Below, piece after piece: positions 8,542 to 17,188 of a stretch of 64,000 nt of DNA (its first letter is position 1; each line of letters begins with the position of its first letter). Under the pieces are notes generated by a model. It did not search any database. It was not told the DNA's origin and saw only the letters and a program-made list of their open reading frames with translations. The DNA lies in contig NZ_BMJY01000002.1 of assembly GCF_014643695.1 (NCBI RefSeq), positions 413,296-477,295 on the forward strand, in the 5' to 3' direction. This stretch comes from Microbacterium album (GTDB taxonomy: Bacteria; Actinomycetota; Actinomycetes; Actinomycetales; Microbacteriaceae). Made by a program: the position numbers and the translations under genes.

Positions 8542-10203
8542 ATGACGGAGACGATGAAGGTCGCCGACGCCGTGGGACGGGTGTTGAGCGAGCTGGGGCT
8601 GGCGCAGGTGTTCGGCGTCGTGGGCAGCGGTAACTTCCGCGTGACGAACGCGCTGCTGCGCGGCGGGGCGGAGTTCGTCGCCTCCCGGCATGAAATGGGC
8701 GCGGCGACCATGGCGGACGCGTACGCGCGCGTCACGGGCAAGGTCGCGGCCGTCTCGCTGCACCAGGGCTGCGGTCTCACGAACGCGCTGACGGGGATCG
8801 CCGAGGCTGCCAAGTGCCACACGCCCGTGCTCGTGCTGGCCGCGGACACCGCCCAGGGCGACGTCACGTCGAACTTCTACATCGATCAGGACGCCGCCGT
8901 CGCCGCGGTCGGCGCCACCCCGATGCGCCTCCACACCGCCGCCTCCGCGGTGGCGGACGCGGCTCGCGCGTACCGCGTCGCCCAGGTCGAGCGGAAGACG
9001 GTCGTGCTGTCGATGCCGCTCGACATCCAGGAGGAGATGGTCTCCTACCCGGCGGCGCGCCCCGCGACCGAGCTGAGCCGGCCGGACGTCACCGTGTCCC
9101 CGCAGGACGTCGACGCGCTCGTGCGTCTGCTCGACGAGGCAGAGCGGCCGGTCATCGTCGGCGGGCGCGGCGCTCGGACGTCCAAGCACGACATCCGCGC
9201 GCTCGCCGAGGCGGCCGGCGCCCTGCTGATCGCCTCGGGAGGCGGCCGCGGTGTGTTCGAGGGCGACGAATGGGCGCTCGACATCATGGGAGGCTTCGCG
9301 ACCGAGGGCGCCGTCGGCCTCCTCCGCGAGAGCGACCTGATCGTCGCGTTCGGCGCGGCCCTGAACACGTGGACGACCCGGAACGGGGCGCTGACCGACG
9401 GCACGCGGCTCGTGCAGGTCGACGACCGCGCCGAGGCGATCGGGAAGCACCGCCTCGTCGACCTCGGGATCGTCGGCGACGCGGGCGCCGTCGCGCGGGC
9501 CGCACGCGAGGGCCTGCTCGCCTCCGGCCCCGCGCGGACGGGATATCGCACGCCCGAGATCGCGGACCGGGTCGCGACCTCGCGTTACTGGAAGGATCAG
9601 CCCGTCGAGCAGGTCGACGAGCCCGGGTATGTCGATCCCGCCGAGCTGACGAACGCGCTCGACGCGCTCGCGCCCATCGAGCGCACGGTCGTCGTCGACG
9701 GCGGCAACGTGAACTGCTATCCCGGCGCGCACCTGAGGGTGCCGGACGACGACGGCTTCGTCCTGCCGCTGTCGTTCCAGGCCATCGGCATGGGGCTCGC
9801 GAGCGCGATCGGAGCCGCCGTCGCCCGCCCCGACCGGATCACCGTGCTCGGCATCGGCGACGGCTCGCTGCTCATGGCAGCGGCGGAGCTGGAGACGGCC
9901 GCGCGACTGGGCCTCGGAATGCTGATCGTCGTCTACAACGACGCAGCGTACGGGGCGGAGATCCACCTGTTCCCCGATTCCACGGAGGAAGAGCAGCGCA
10001 TCGTGCGCTTCCCCGACACCGACATCGCCCGCGTCGCGCGCGGATACGGGTGCGACGGAGTGACGGTGCGCTCCATGGACGACCTCGACCCCGTGCGCGC
10101 CTGGCTCGAGTCGCCGCGCGAGAGACCGCTCGTGGTCGACGCGAAGATCACGGGAAGGCCGTCCTGGATGATGATCTCCGGCCACAGCCCAGACCACAAG
10201 TAA
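8542..10203 (+). CDS. thiamine-pyrophosphate-dependent enzyme, acetolactate-synthase-like
   Basis: A 553-residue TPP enzyme with all three expected domains. The N-terminal pyrimidine-binding domain has the catalytic glutamate in SRHEMGAATMADAYARVTGK. A central domain follows, then the C-terminal diphosphate-binding domain with the GDG...N motif (IGDGSLLMAAAELE ... VYNDAAYGAE). It probably decarboxylates or carboligates a 2-oxo acid. Its place beside an ABC importer and a LysR regulator, not beside ilvN or ilvC, argues for catabolism of an imported compound and against branched-chain amino-acid synthesis. ATG at 8542 follows GGGAAGGG; an upstream in-frame ATG at 8455 lacks a site and runs through the operator. 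Confidence 0.85.
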   Translation: MTETMKVADAVGRVLSELGLAQVFGVVGSGNFRVTNALLRGGAEFVASRHEMGAATMADAYARVTGKVAAVSLHQGCGLTNALTGIAEAAKCHTPVLVLAADTAQGDVTSNFYIDQDAAVAAVGATPMRLHTAASAVADAARAYRVAQVERKTVVLSMPLDIQEEMVSYPAARPATELSRPDVTVSPQDVDALVRLLDEAERPVIVGGRGARTSKHDIRALAEAAGALLIASGGGRGVFEGDEWALDIMGGFATEGAVGLLRESDLIVAFGAALNTWTTRNGALTDGTRLVQVDDRAEAIGKHRLVDLGIVGDAGAVARAAREGLLASGPARTGYRTPEIADRVATSRYWKDQPVEQVDEPGYVDPAELTNALDALAPIERTVVVDGGNVNCYPGAHLRVPDDDGFVLPLSFQAIGMGLASAIGAAVARPDRITVLGIGDGSLLMAAAELETAARLGLGMLIVVYNDAAYGAEIHLFPDSTEEEQRIVRFPDTDIARVARGYGCDGVTVRSMDDLDPVRAWLESPRERPLVVDAKITGRPSWMMISGHSPDHK

Positions 10204-10247
10204 CCGGGGCTCCGCCCCTCGCACCGCAGAAACAAGGGAGTTTCCGC

Positions 10248-11336
10248 ATGAACAGCACAGCACCGTGGTCCGCCCCTGCCCGACGGTCACGCCGGCTCGC
10301 CCTGGTGGCGTCCGGCGCGACCGCCCTGCTCGTCCTCGCCGGTTGCGCGGCGGGTGACGGCCTCGGCACCAGTCCCGGCGGAGGTGGAGGCGGCGACGAC
10401 GACGGCGGGGGAGCGGGCGGCCCCATCCGCATCGCCTATCTCGCGACCGGCTCCTCCCTGCCGCTGTTCCTCATGGCCGAGAAGTACGCGGAGGAGGTCG
10501 GCATCGAGGTCGAGATGGTCGAGGTCTCCAGCGGCAACGACTCGATCACGGGTGTCGCGACGGGGCAGTACGAGACAGGCTTCGCGGGGATCGGATCGGC
10601 CGCGTACAACGCGTTCGCCGAGGGCCTGCCCGTGCGCTACGTCGCGCCGATGCACGCCGGCTACATCGAGGACTACTTCATCCTGTCGTCACAGGTCGCC
10701 GGCTCGTTCGAAGAGGCGGCCAGCGTCGCCGAGGACATGTCCGATTACGCGGGTGAGACCTTCGCGGTGAACGGTCCGGGCGTCGTGACGGAGGCCGTGC
10801 TCGGCTTCGCGCTGGAGCGCGTCGGACTGTCGATCGACGACATCAACCTCGAGTACATCCCGTTCCCGGACCAGGTTCCGGCGCTCGCGAACGGCGGGAT
10901 CGTCGGAGGCGTGCTCTCCGAGCCGTTCCCGACGCAGGCCGAGGGCAACGGCGCCGGCTTCCGCCCGTGGGAGACACCGGACACGGCACCGATCCCGTTC
11001 ACGGGCATCCTGTTCAACACCGATTGGGCGGAGGCCAACCCGGAACAGGCGACGGACTTCATCCGCGCCTACGCGATGGCCGCCGAGGAACTGGCGACGG
11101 GCGGCTGGGACACGCCGGAGATGCTCGATCTCGTCGAGCAGTACACCGGCGCGGATCCGGCGGTCGTCGCGGCCTCGCGGCAGCACCACATCAACGCCGA
11201 CCTGAGTGTGGACCTGGACATGGTGCTGGAACTGCAGGAGTTCTACATGGAGCGCGGGTCGCTGAACTACGACGAGATCATCCCGGAGGAAGAGATCTGG
11301 GACTTCACGTGGCGTGACGCGGCGCTCGAGAACTGA
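10248..11336 (+). CDS. ABC transporter substrate-binding lipoprotein (NitT/TauT/THI5 type)
   Basis: Extracytoplasmic solute receptor of 362 residues. The signal peptide ends in a lipobox (LLVLAGCAAG), so the mature protein is anchored by a lipidated cysteine. A glycine/aspartate linker follows, then a type 2 binding-protein fold beginning IRIAYLATGSSLPLFLMAEKY, similar to TauA/SsuA/THI5 proteins that bind small sulfonates, nitriles or pyrimidines. AAGGGAG precedes the ATG. It starts the import cassette whose ATPase follows 18 bases later. The substrate is unknown. Confidence 0.9.
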   Translation: MNSTAPWSAPARRSRRLALVASGATALLVLAGCAAGDGLGTSPGGGGGGDDDGGGAGGPIRIAYLATGSSLPLFLMAEKYAEEVGIEVEMVEVSSGNDSITGVATGQYETGFAGIGSAAYNAFAEGLPVRYVAPMHAGYIEDYFILSSQVAGSFEEAASVAEDMSDYAGETFAVNGPGVVTEAVLGFALERVGLSIDDINLEYIPFPDQVPALANGGIVGGVLSEPFPTQAEGNGAGFRPWETPDTAPIPFTGILFNTDWAEANPEQATDFIRAYAMAAEELATGGWDTPEMLDLVEQYTGADPAVVAASRQHHINADLSVDLDMVLELQEFYMERGSLNYDEIIPEEEIWDFTWRDAALEN

Positions 11337-11354
11337 CCGGAAGGCGGCACGCCC

Positions 11355-12149
11355 ATGACCGACCCGACGGCCGACGCCAAAGTGCGACTGACCGGCGTCA
11401 CCAAGCGGTTCCCCGGTGCGGAGGAGGTGACGGCCCTGCAGGACGTGTCCCTCGAGATCGGCGAGTCGGAGTTCGTCGCCATCGTCGGGCCGTCGGGATG
11501 CGGCAAGTCGACGCTCCTGAGACTCGTGACGGGACTGCAGGCGCCGACATCCGGGACCGTCGACATCAGGCAGTCGAAGCCCGGCCGGCCCAAGACGGCG
11601 ATGGTCTTCCAGGAGCACGCGCTCTTTCCCTGGCTGTCCGTGCGCGACAATGTCGCCTTCGGGCCGCGCAACCGGGATGTGCCGAAGAGGGAGGCGGCGG
11701 AGATCGCCGACGCGCAGCTCGCGCGGCTCGGCCTCGGCCGCTTCGGCGACTTCTACCCCCATCAGCTGTCGGGAGGTATGAAGCAACGGGTCGGCATCGC
11801 GCGCGCCCTCGCGCAGGACGCCGAGATCCTGCTCATGGACGAGCCCCTCGGGGCCCTCGACGCGCAGACGCGCACGCTCCTCCAGGAGCAGATCCTGGAG
11901 CTGCGGCAGGAGTCCCGGCCGACCGTGCTGTACATCACGCATGCCATCGACGAGGCAGTCTTCCTCTCGGACCGGGTCGTGCTGATGTCCGCGCGCCCCG
12001 GCCGGATCCGGGACATCATCGAGCTGGACTTCCCGCTGGACCGAAGCCCGGAGCTGCGCGGGACACCGGAGTTCGCCAAGCTGTCCCAGGACATCTGGAA
12101 CCACCTGCGCGACGAGGTCCAGGCGGCCATGACCGGCGGGGACCAGTGA
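11355..12149 (+). CDS. ABC transporter ATPase (NitT/TauT type)
   Basis: A 264-residue nucleotide-binding subunit energising the importer. Walker A is GPSGCGKST, the signature is LSGGMKQRVGIARAL, Walker B is ILLMDEPLGALD and the H-loop is YITHAIDEA. The Q-loop FQEHALFPWLSV matches the SsuB/TauB group. Its last bases overlap the first permease start (GTGA), so translation is coupled. Confidence 0.95.
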   Translation: MTDPTADAKVRLTGVTKRFPGAEEVTALQDVSLEIGESEFVAIVGPSGCGKSTLLRLVTGLQAPTSGTVDIRQSKPGRPKTAMVFQEHALFPWLSVRDNVAFGPRNRDVPKREAAEIADAQLARLGLGRFGDFYPHQLSGGMKQRVGIARALAQDAEILLMDEPLGALDAQTRTLLQEQILELRQESRPTVLYITHAIDEAVFLSDRVVLMSARPGRIRDIIELDFPLDRSPELRGTPEFAKLSQDIWNHLRDEVQAAMTGGDQ

Positions 12150-12931
12150 CCCGGCTGCTGCACTTCCTGCGTGAGCGGTGGGCGCTCGTCGTGGGTCCCG
12201 TCGTTCTCCTGGCGGTGTGGGAGGTGCTCTCTCGGAACGGAGTGATCCCGCCGACGTTCTTCCCGCCCCCGACCCGGATCGCCGCCGGAGCGTCTATCAT
12301 CGTCGAGCTGGACGGCGGCCTCGGAAGCGACATCCTCATGACGATCTTCCGCCTCGTCGTGACGGTGGTGCTCGCCGTGATGATCGGCGTGGGCCTCGGC
12401 ATCGCGATCACGGCGTCGGAGTGGGCCGAACGAGGGGTCAGCACCGTGCTGGCGTTCGTCTATCCGATTCCGGGTGTGCTGTTCTTCCCGTTCCTCACCT
12501 TCATCCTCGGGCGCACGGAGGCCGCCGTGCTGCTGACGGCCCTCGTGACGCCGCTGATCGTCATGGTGCTGTACACCGTCGCCGGCGTCCACAGCATCAG
12601 CAGGACGCTCATCGAGGTCGCGGACAACTACGACTGCCGTGGCGCGCGGAGGTTCTTCCGCCTGCTCCTGCCCGGTGCGCTGCCGTCCATCGTGACCGGC
12701 ATCCGGATCTCCCTGGGCTTCGGTCTCATCGCCGTGATCGCGATCGAGATGATCGGCGCCTCCGCGGGACTGGGCAACTTCCTCTGGGAGAACTGGCAGA
12801 TCCTCCGAGTGACCGACATGTACGTCGCCCTGCTCTGCATCGCCGTGCTCGGGTTGCTGACCACCGTGGGCTTCGACGCGATCGCCGATCGCATCGTGCC
12901 GTGGCGTGCCGACGCGAGGAGTACCTCATGA
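12146..12931 (+). CDS. ABC transporter permease 1 (NitT/TauT type)
   Basis: Integral membrane protein of 261 residues with about six spans and the BPD_transp_1 EAA-like loop (VADNYDCRGARRFFRLLLPGALPSIVTG). It starts at a GTG overlapping the ATPase stop and its own stop overlaps the next start. With the second permease it would form the heterodimeric channel of the importer. Confidence 0.92.
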   Translation: MTRLLHFLRERWALVVGPVVLLAVWEVLSRNGVIPPTFFPPPTRIAAGASIIVELDGGLGSDILMTIFRLVVTVVLAVMIGVGLGIAITASEWAERGVSTVLAFVYPIPGVLFFPFLTFILGRTEAAVLLTALVTPLIVMVLYTVAGVHSISRTLIEVADNYDCRGARRFFRLLLPGALPSIVTGIRISLGFGLIAVIAIEMIGASAGLGNFLWENWQILRVTDMYVALLCIAVLGLLTTVGFDAIADRIVPWRADARSTS

Positions 12932-13722
12932 GCCCCGGGGTGCGGCGTGCGCTGCAGACCTGGACGATCCCGATCGCGGTCGTCGTGCTCTGGGAGATCA
13001 CCACGCGGACCGGGGTGCTCGACCCGCGCTTCTTCGTGCCGCTGAGCGAGGTCATCGCGACCATCGCCGACCAGCTCACGGCCGGGCGTCTCGGCGGCGA
13101 CATCGTCATCACGATCCAGCGGCTGATCATCTCCTTCGCGATCGCGGCCGCGCTCGGCGTGGCGATCGGCGTCGCCTCGGGCGTGTGGCGCACGTTCGAG
13201 CTGCTGATCCGGCCGATCACGGACACGCTCTACCCGCTTCCCAAGATCGCGGTGCTGCCCCTGTTCATCATCATCGTGGGCAGAGGAGAGATCGCCTACA
13301 TCCTGACGGCGTTCGCCACGGCGTTCTTCCAGATCATCATCAGCACGCGCAGCAGCGTCCGGAACATCGACAGCGAGATCCTCGAGGCCGGGCGCAACTT
13401 CGGGGCCACGGGCTGGAAGTACGCCACGAGGCTGCTGTTCCCCTCGATCGCCGGTCCGTTGCTCCGCGGGCTCCGGCTCGGCATGGCGACGTGCCTGATC
13501 ACGCTGATCGCCGCGGAGTTCGTCGGCGCCGAGACGGGCATCGGAGCCATGATCCGCCGGGCCGGGCAGCAGTTCGCCGTGGACCAGATGTACGCGGGCC
13601 TCGTACTGACCGGCGTGCTCGGCCTGCTGATCAACCTCGTCTTCCGGGTGATCGAGCCGGTGCTGCTGCCGTGGGAGCGCGGAGCCTCGCGTGACCGTCA
13701 CGCCGTCGTGACGGGCGCGTGA
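12928..13722 (+). CDS. ABC transporter permease 2 (NitT/TauT type)
   Basis: A second permease of 264 residues, a diverged paralogue of the preceding one. It has a similar six-span layout and the EAA loop LEAGRNFGATGWKYATRLLFPS. Two different permeases with one ATPase suggest a heterodimeric channel. The start overlaps the preceding stop by four bases. It is the last gene of the import operon; the following lemA has its own promoter-like TAGGAT at 13744-13749 and its own ribosome-binding site. Confidence 0.92.
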   Translation: MSPGVRRALQTWTIPIAVVVLWEITTRTGVLDPRFFVPLSEVIATIADQLTAGRLGGDIVITIQRLIISFAIAAALGVAIGVASGVWRTFELLIRPITDTLYPLPKIAVLPLFIIIVGRGEIAYILTAFATAFFQIIISTRSSVRNIDSEILEAGRNFGATGWKYATRLLFPSIAGPLLRGLRLGMATCLITLIAAEFVGAETGIGAMIRRAGQQFAVDQMYAGLVLTGVLGLLINLVFRVIEPVLLPWERGASRDRHAVVTGA

Positions 13723-13776
13723 CACGATCCTGGGCGACCCGCATAGGATGGGTGGCAACACCGAGGGGGGTTCCTC

Positions 13777-14343
13777 ATGGAATGGCTGATTCCCGTTGTC
13801 GTCGTGCTCGCGATCGTGATCATCGCGGGCGTGTACCTGTGGGCCACGTACAACTCGCTCGTGCAGCTCAACGTGCGCGTCGACGAGGCCTGGAGCGACA
13901 TCACGGTCCAGCTGAAACGGCGCGCCGACCTGATCCCGAACCTGATCGAGGCGGTCAAGGGCTACGCGGCGCATGAGAAGGCCGTCTTCGAGAACGTCAC
14001 CCGCGCACGGGCCGAGACGCTGTCGGCCAAGGGTCCGGCTGAGGCGGGGGTCGCGGAGGGGCACATCCAGCAGGCGCTGAAGAGCCTGTTCGCCGTGGCC
14101 GAGTCCTACCCTCAGCTCCAGGCCAGCCAGAACTTCCTGCAGCTGCAGCACTCGCTCGTCGACACCGAGGACAAGATCCAGGCATCGCGCCGCTTCTACA
14201 ACGGCGGCGTGCGCGAGCTGAACACCAAGATCAAGGTGTTCCCCAACAACCTCTTCGCACGCAACCTCGGCTTCACCGAGCGCGAGTTCTTCGAGGTGGT
14301 CGACGGGGCGGCGATCGCCGAGCCCCCGCGCGTCCAGTTCTGA
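13777..14343 (+). CDS. LemA family protein
   Basis: Membrane-tethered protein of 188 residues. One N-terminal span (LIPVVVVLAIVIIAGVYLW) is followed by the LemA helical bundle: YNSLVQLNVRVDEAWSDI, LKRRADLIPNLIEAVKGYA, LQASQNFLQLQHSLVDTEDKIQASRRFYNGGVRELN. LemA proteins are widespread and of uncertain molecular role. No TPM-domain partner lies beside it here. A G-rich ribosome-binding site (GAGGGGGG) precedes the ATG. Confidence 0.95.
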   Translation: MEWLIPVVVVLAIVIIAGVYLWATYNSLVQLNVRVDEAWSDITVQLKRRADLIPNLIEAVKGYAAHEKAVFENVTRARAETLSAKGPAEAGVAEGHIQQALKSLFAVAESYPQLQASQNFLQLQHSLVDTEDKIQASRRFYNGGVRELNTKIKVFPNNLFARNLGFTEREFFEVVDGAAIAEPPRVQF

Positions 14344-14406
14344 TCGGGCACCTGCTGGTCGGGTCGGATCGGTGGCGATGCGGCGGCGGATGGGCAGGGT
14401 GACGGC

Positions 14407-15645
14407 GTGACGGGCGTTCCGCGGTGCGTGATCGCCGGTGGAGGTCCGGCGGGGATGGTCGCCGGTCTCCTGCTCGCACGCGCCGGGATCGACACGACCG
14501 TGCTTGAGAAGCACAGCGACTTCCTGCGGGACTTCCGCGGTGACACGATCCATCCGTCGACCCAGCTGCTGCTCGACGAGCTCGGCCTCGCCGACCGGTT
14601 CCGCCAGATCCCGTCCTCGCGAGTCGAGAGCGTCCGTGTCCCGGCAGCCGAAGGCGGCGATGTCGCGGTAGCCGACTTCGCGCGCCTGCGACATCCCTAT
14701 CCGTTCATCGCAATCGCACCGCAGTGGGACTTCCTCGACCTGCTCGCGGAGGCGGGCCGGCAGGAGCCGAGGTTCCACCTGCGGATGCGGAGCGAGGTGA
14801 CGGACGTGATCCGCCGCGGGGGCAGGATCGCCGGGGTCAGGTTCGTGGATCGCCAGACGGGCGAGAGCGAGGAGCTCGAGGCTACCGTCACCATCGCGGC
14901 AGACGGGCGCGGCTCGGTGCTCCGCGACCTGGCGGGCATCCCCATGCGCGAGTTCGGCGTGCCGTTCGACGTGCTGTGGTTCCGGATCCCCGCCCAGGGG
15001 CGGGACGGATCTCCCGTCGACGTCGGACGCGGTCTGCTGCCCCGTGGGTCGGCCGGCCGGCTGTTCATCCTCATCCCGCGCGGCGACTACGTGCAGGCGG
15101 CGATGCTCATCCCGAAGGGGCGGTACCCGGCGCTGCGCGCGGCGGGCGTCGCGGCGTTCCGAGCCGACGTCGCGCGGGCAGTGCCGGAGCTGACCGCAGC
15201 GGTGGGGCGGCTCGAGTTCTCGGACGTCCACGTCCTGGACGTCCGGCTGAACCGTGCACGCCGCTGGTGGTCGCGCGGCCTGCTCTGCATCGGCGACGCG
15301 GCGCACGCCATGTCACCGGTGGGCGGGGTAGGCGTCAACCTCGCCGTGCAGGACGGCGTGGCGGCCGCCGCGATCCTCGCAGGGCCCTTGCGGGACGGGC
15401 GGATGAGCGACCGCGTCCTGGCGGCCGTGCAGCGGCGCCGAGCCTGGCCCGCCGCCGTGACGCAGGCCGCGCAACGCCTCGTCCACCGGGGTATCGGTGG
15501 CGCCTTCCGCCGGGGATGGACCCCACGACCGCCACGTCCGATCGTCATGCTGCTGCGGCGGATGCCCGCTCTGACGGCGCTGCCCGCCCGGCTGGTCGGC
15601 ATCGGCGTCCGGCCGGAGCACGCCCCGGACTTCGCCCGCCGCTGA
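14407..15645 (+). CDS. FAD-dependent monooxygenase-like oxidoreductase
   Basis: A 412-residue flavoprotein of the UbiH/PHBH (group A aromatic hydroxylase) type. It shows the FAD-binding GxGxxG (CVIAGGGPAGMVAGLLLARAG), the DG fingerprint TIAADGRGSVLRDLAG, and the second FAD motif CIGDAAHAMSPVGGVGVNLA. Such enzymes hydroxylate aromatic or related rings with NAD(P)H and oxygen. The substrate is unknown. The location just downstream of the importer and lemA hints at a catabolic link, but no shared operon is evident. GTG start with a weak ribosome-binding site. Confidence 0.85.
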   Translation: MTGVPRCVIAGGGPAGMVAGLLLARAGIDTTVLEKHSDFLRDFRGDTIHPSTQLLLDELGLADRFRQIPSSRVESVRVPAAEGGDVAVADFARLRHPYPFIAIAPQWDFLDLLAEAGRQEPRFHLRMRSEVTDVIRRGGRIAGVRFVDRQTGESEELEATVTIAADGRGSVLRDLAGIPMREFGVPFDVLWFRIPAQGRDGSPVDVGRGLLPRGSAGRLFILIPRGDYVQAAMLIPKGRYPALRAAGVAAFRADVARAVPELTAAVGRLEFSDVHVLDVRLNRARRWWSRGLLCIGDAAHAMSPVGGVGVNLAVQDGVAAAAILAGPLRDGRMSDRVLAAVQRRRAWPAAVTQAAQRLVHRGIGGAFRRGWTPRPPRPIVMLLRRMPALTALPARLVGIGVRPEHAPDFARR

Positions 15646-15793
15646 GACGCAGATCTCCGCCGCACGCCCGCACGTTCGAGGAGCTGTGGCGTACTTCTGA
15701 GGAGATGCGCAGCGCCGAGGGCGCTACGGCGCGGGATGCCCTCGATCCTGCGCGTGTCCTCGCGCGCGGCAGGCGGGTCCTCGACGGCGCGCA

Positions 15794-15838
15794 GGGCCGA
15801 GGACGGGACGAGTGGTCGGGGCTGGGCCGAGGACGGGA
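15794..15838. repeat. 15-bp direct repeat in the 15.65-15.84 kb gap
   Basis: GGGCCGAGGACGGGA occurs at 15794-15808 and 15824-15838, thirty bases apart, just behind the stop of the minus-strand glycosylase. No gene or clear terminator is seen in the 195-base gap. It also holds a half copy of the inverted repeat near 1739. Confidence 0.5.
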
Positions 15839-15840
15839 GG

Positions 15841-17118
15841 TCAGGCGGCCGGGGGCGGAAGGCCGCGCTCGTGCCGCGCGGCGTCGGGCATGACGCCGGC
15901 GAGGTCGTCGGTCGCGTCTCCCCAGTCCGAGATGGACACGCGCTCGAGGCCTTGCCAGTCGGCGGCCTCGCGCAGCGCGACGGCGACCCGCTCGGCGGTG
16001 GCGGCGGTGACGCCCGGCTCCCACCAGGCCGACTGCACGCGCAGGGTGGAGGCGGGGCGATCGGCCTTGAGGTCCACGCGACCGACCAGCCGGTCGTCGA
16101 CGAGCACGGGGAGCGAGTAGTAGCCGTAGCGGCGGCGATCCGCCGGGGTGTAGATCTCGATGCGGTAGTCGAAGTCGAACAGCCTCTGGGCCCGCTCGCG
16201 GAACCACACGACAGGATCGAACGGCGTCAGGACGGTGGCCGCTTCGATCCGGCGCGGCGTGGTCGCGTCCCGGTGCGCCCAGGCCGGCAGCGAGCGCCCC
16301 GCGCGGGACCAGCCCGCGACGGCCACGGGAACCAGCTCGCCCGCGTCGGTGAGCTCACGCACGGCCTCGAGCACCGCGCGCCGGTCGCGGAGGCGGTAGT
16401 AGTCGGCGAGGTCGGAGGCCGTCGCGACGCCGTACGAGCGGGCCGCGCGGCGCACGAGCTCGCGGACGGCGTCGGCGTACGACACATCGCGCTCCCGCAG
16501 GTGCGCGGGCACGACGTGCTCGGCCAGGGCGTACCGGCGCTCGAAGCCGCGGCGTCCGGCGATCGCGACCTCGCCGAAGCGCCACATCAGCTCGAGCGCG
16601 CGCTTGACGGCGTCCCAGTCCCACCACGGACCCCGCCGACCGCGACGGGAGTCCGACTCGATCTCCGCGGGCCGGAGCGGCCCCCGCGCCGCGAGCTCCG
16701 ACCGCACCCACGCGACCGTCTCGGCGTTCGCGGCGAACCAGCTGTCCTCGCCCGCGTAGCGGTCGCGCATCGCCTCCATGCGGAAGCGCCACAGCGGCCA
16801 GTCCTCGACGGGAGTGAACGTCGCCTCGTGCGCCAGGTACTCGACGTAGCCGCCGGTGCGCCGCGGGCGGCCGTCCGGGCCGTGCCGGAGCACGAGCCGA
16901 TCCAGATCGGTCGTGTCGTAGGCGCCGAGGCGCGAGAACAGCGGCACGTAGTGCGAGCGCGCGAAGACGTTGACCGAGTCGATCTGCAGCACACCCATCC
17001 GGGCGATCGTCCCGTTCAGCTGGCGGACCCCCGGAGCGGAGGCGGGGCGGCGGCGCGCGAAGCCCTGCGCGGCGAGCGCGATACGGCGGGCCTCGGGAAG
17101 GGACAGGTCGTACTTCAC
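15841..17118 (-). CDS. winged-helix DNA glycosylase, AlkX/YcaQ family (HTH_42)
   Basis: A 425-residue protein of the family that unhooks interstrand crosslinks or excises bulky alkylated bases. The catalytic Q-phi-D motif characteristic of the YcaQ/AlkX branch is present as LQIDSVNV, followed by RSHYVPLFSRLGAYD and a C-terminal region with VVWFRERAQRLFDFDYRIEIY and YYSLPVLVDDRLVGRVDLKADR. The starting block LSLPEARRIALAAQGFARRRP is typical. The gene stands alone, divergent from the AI-2E permease. Which lesion it repairs is inference from family. Confidence 0.88.
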   Translation of the reverse strand: MKYDLSLPEARRIALAAQGFARRRPASAPGVRQLNGTIARMGVLQIDSVNVFARSHYVPLFSRLGAYDTTDLDRLVLRHGPDGRPRRTGGYVEYLAHEATFTPVEDWPLWRFRMEAMRDRYAGEDSWFAANAETVAWVRSELAARGPLRPAEIESDSRRGRRGPWWDWDAVKRALELMWRFGEVAIAGRRGFERRYALAEHVVPAHLRERDVSYADAVRELVRRAARSYGVATASDLADYYRLRDRRAVLEAVRELTDAGELVPVAVAGWSRAGRSLPAWAHRDATTPRRIEAATVLTPFDPVVWFRERAQRLFDFDYRIEIYTPADRRRYGYYSLPVLVDDRLVGRVDLKADRPASTLRVQSAWWEPGVTAATAERVAVALREAADWQGLERVSISDWGDATDDLAGVMPDAARHERGLPPPAA

Positions 17119-17175
17119 CTCGTCACCCTAACCGGGGGTCCCGACGTATATTCCGGTCGATGGACGCACCGGCTT

Positions 17176-17181
17176 TAGACT
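17176..17181 (+). promoter_or_regulatory. -10 box of a probably leaderless AI-2E permease mRNA
   Basis: TAGACT lies seven bases before the ATG at 17189, and no ribosome-binding site fits between. This suggests a transcript beginning at the start codon. Confidence 0.5.
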
Positions 17182-17188
17182 GACCTCG

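Noticed and set aside
12628..15306. 892-residue open frame antisense to the permeases, lemA and the FAD enzyme
   Set aside because: Low-complexity Arg/Asp/His-rich product opposite four well supported genes; a GC-bias shadow.
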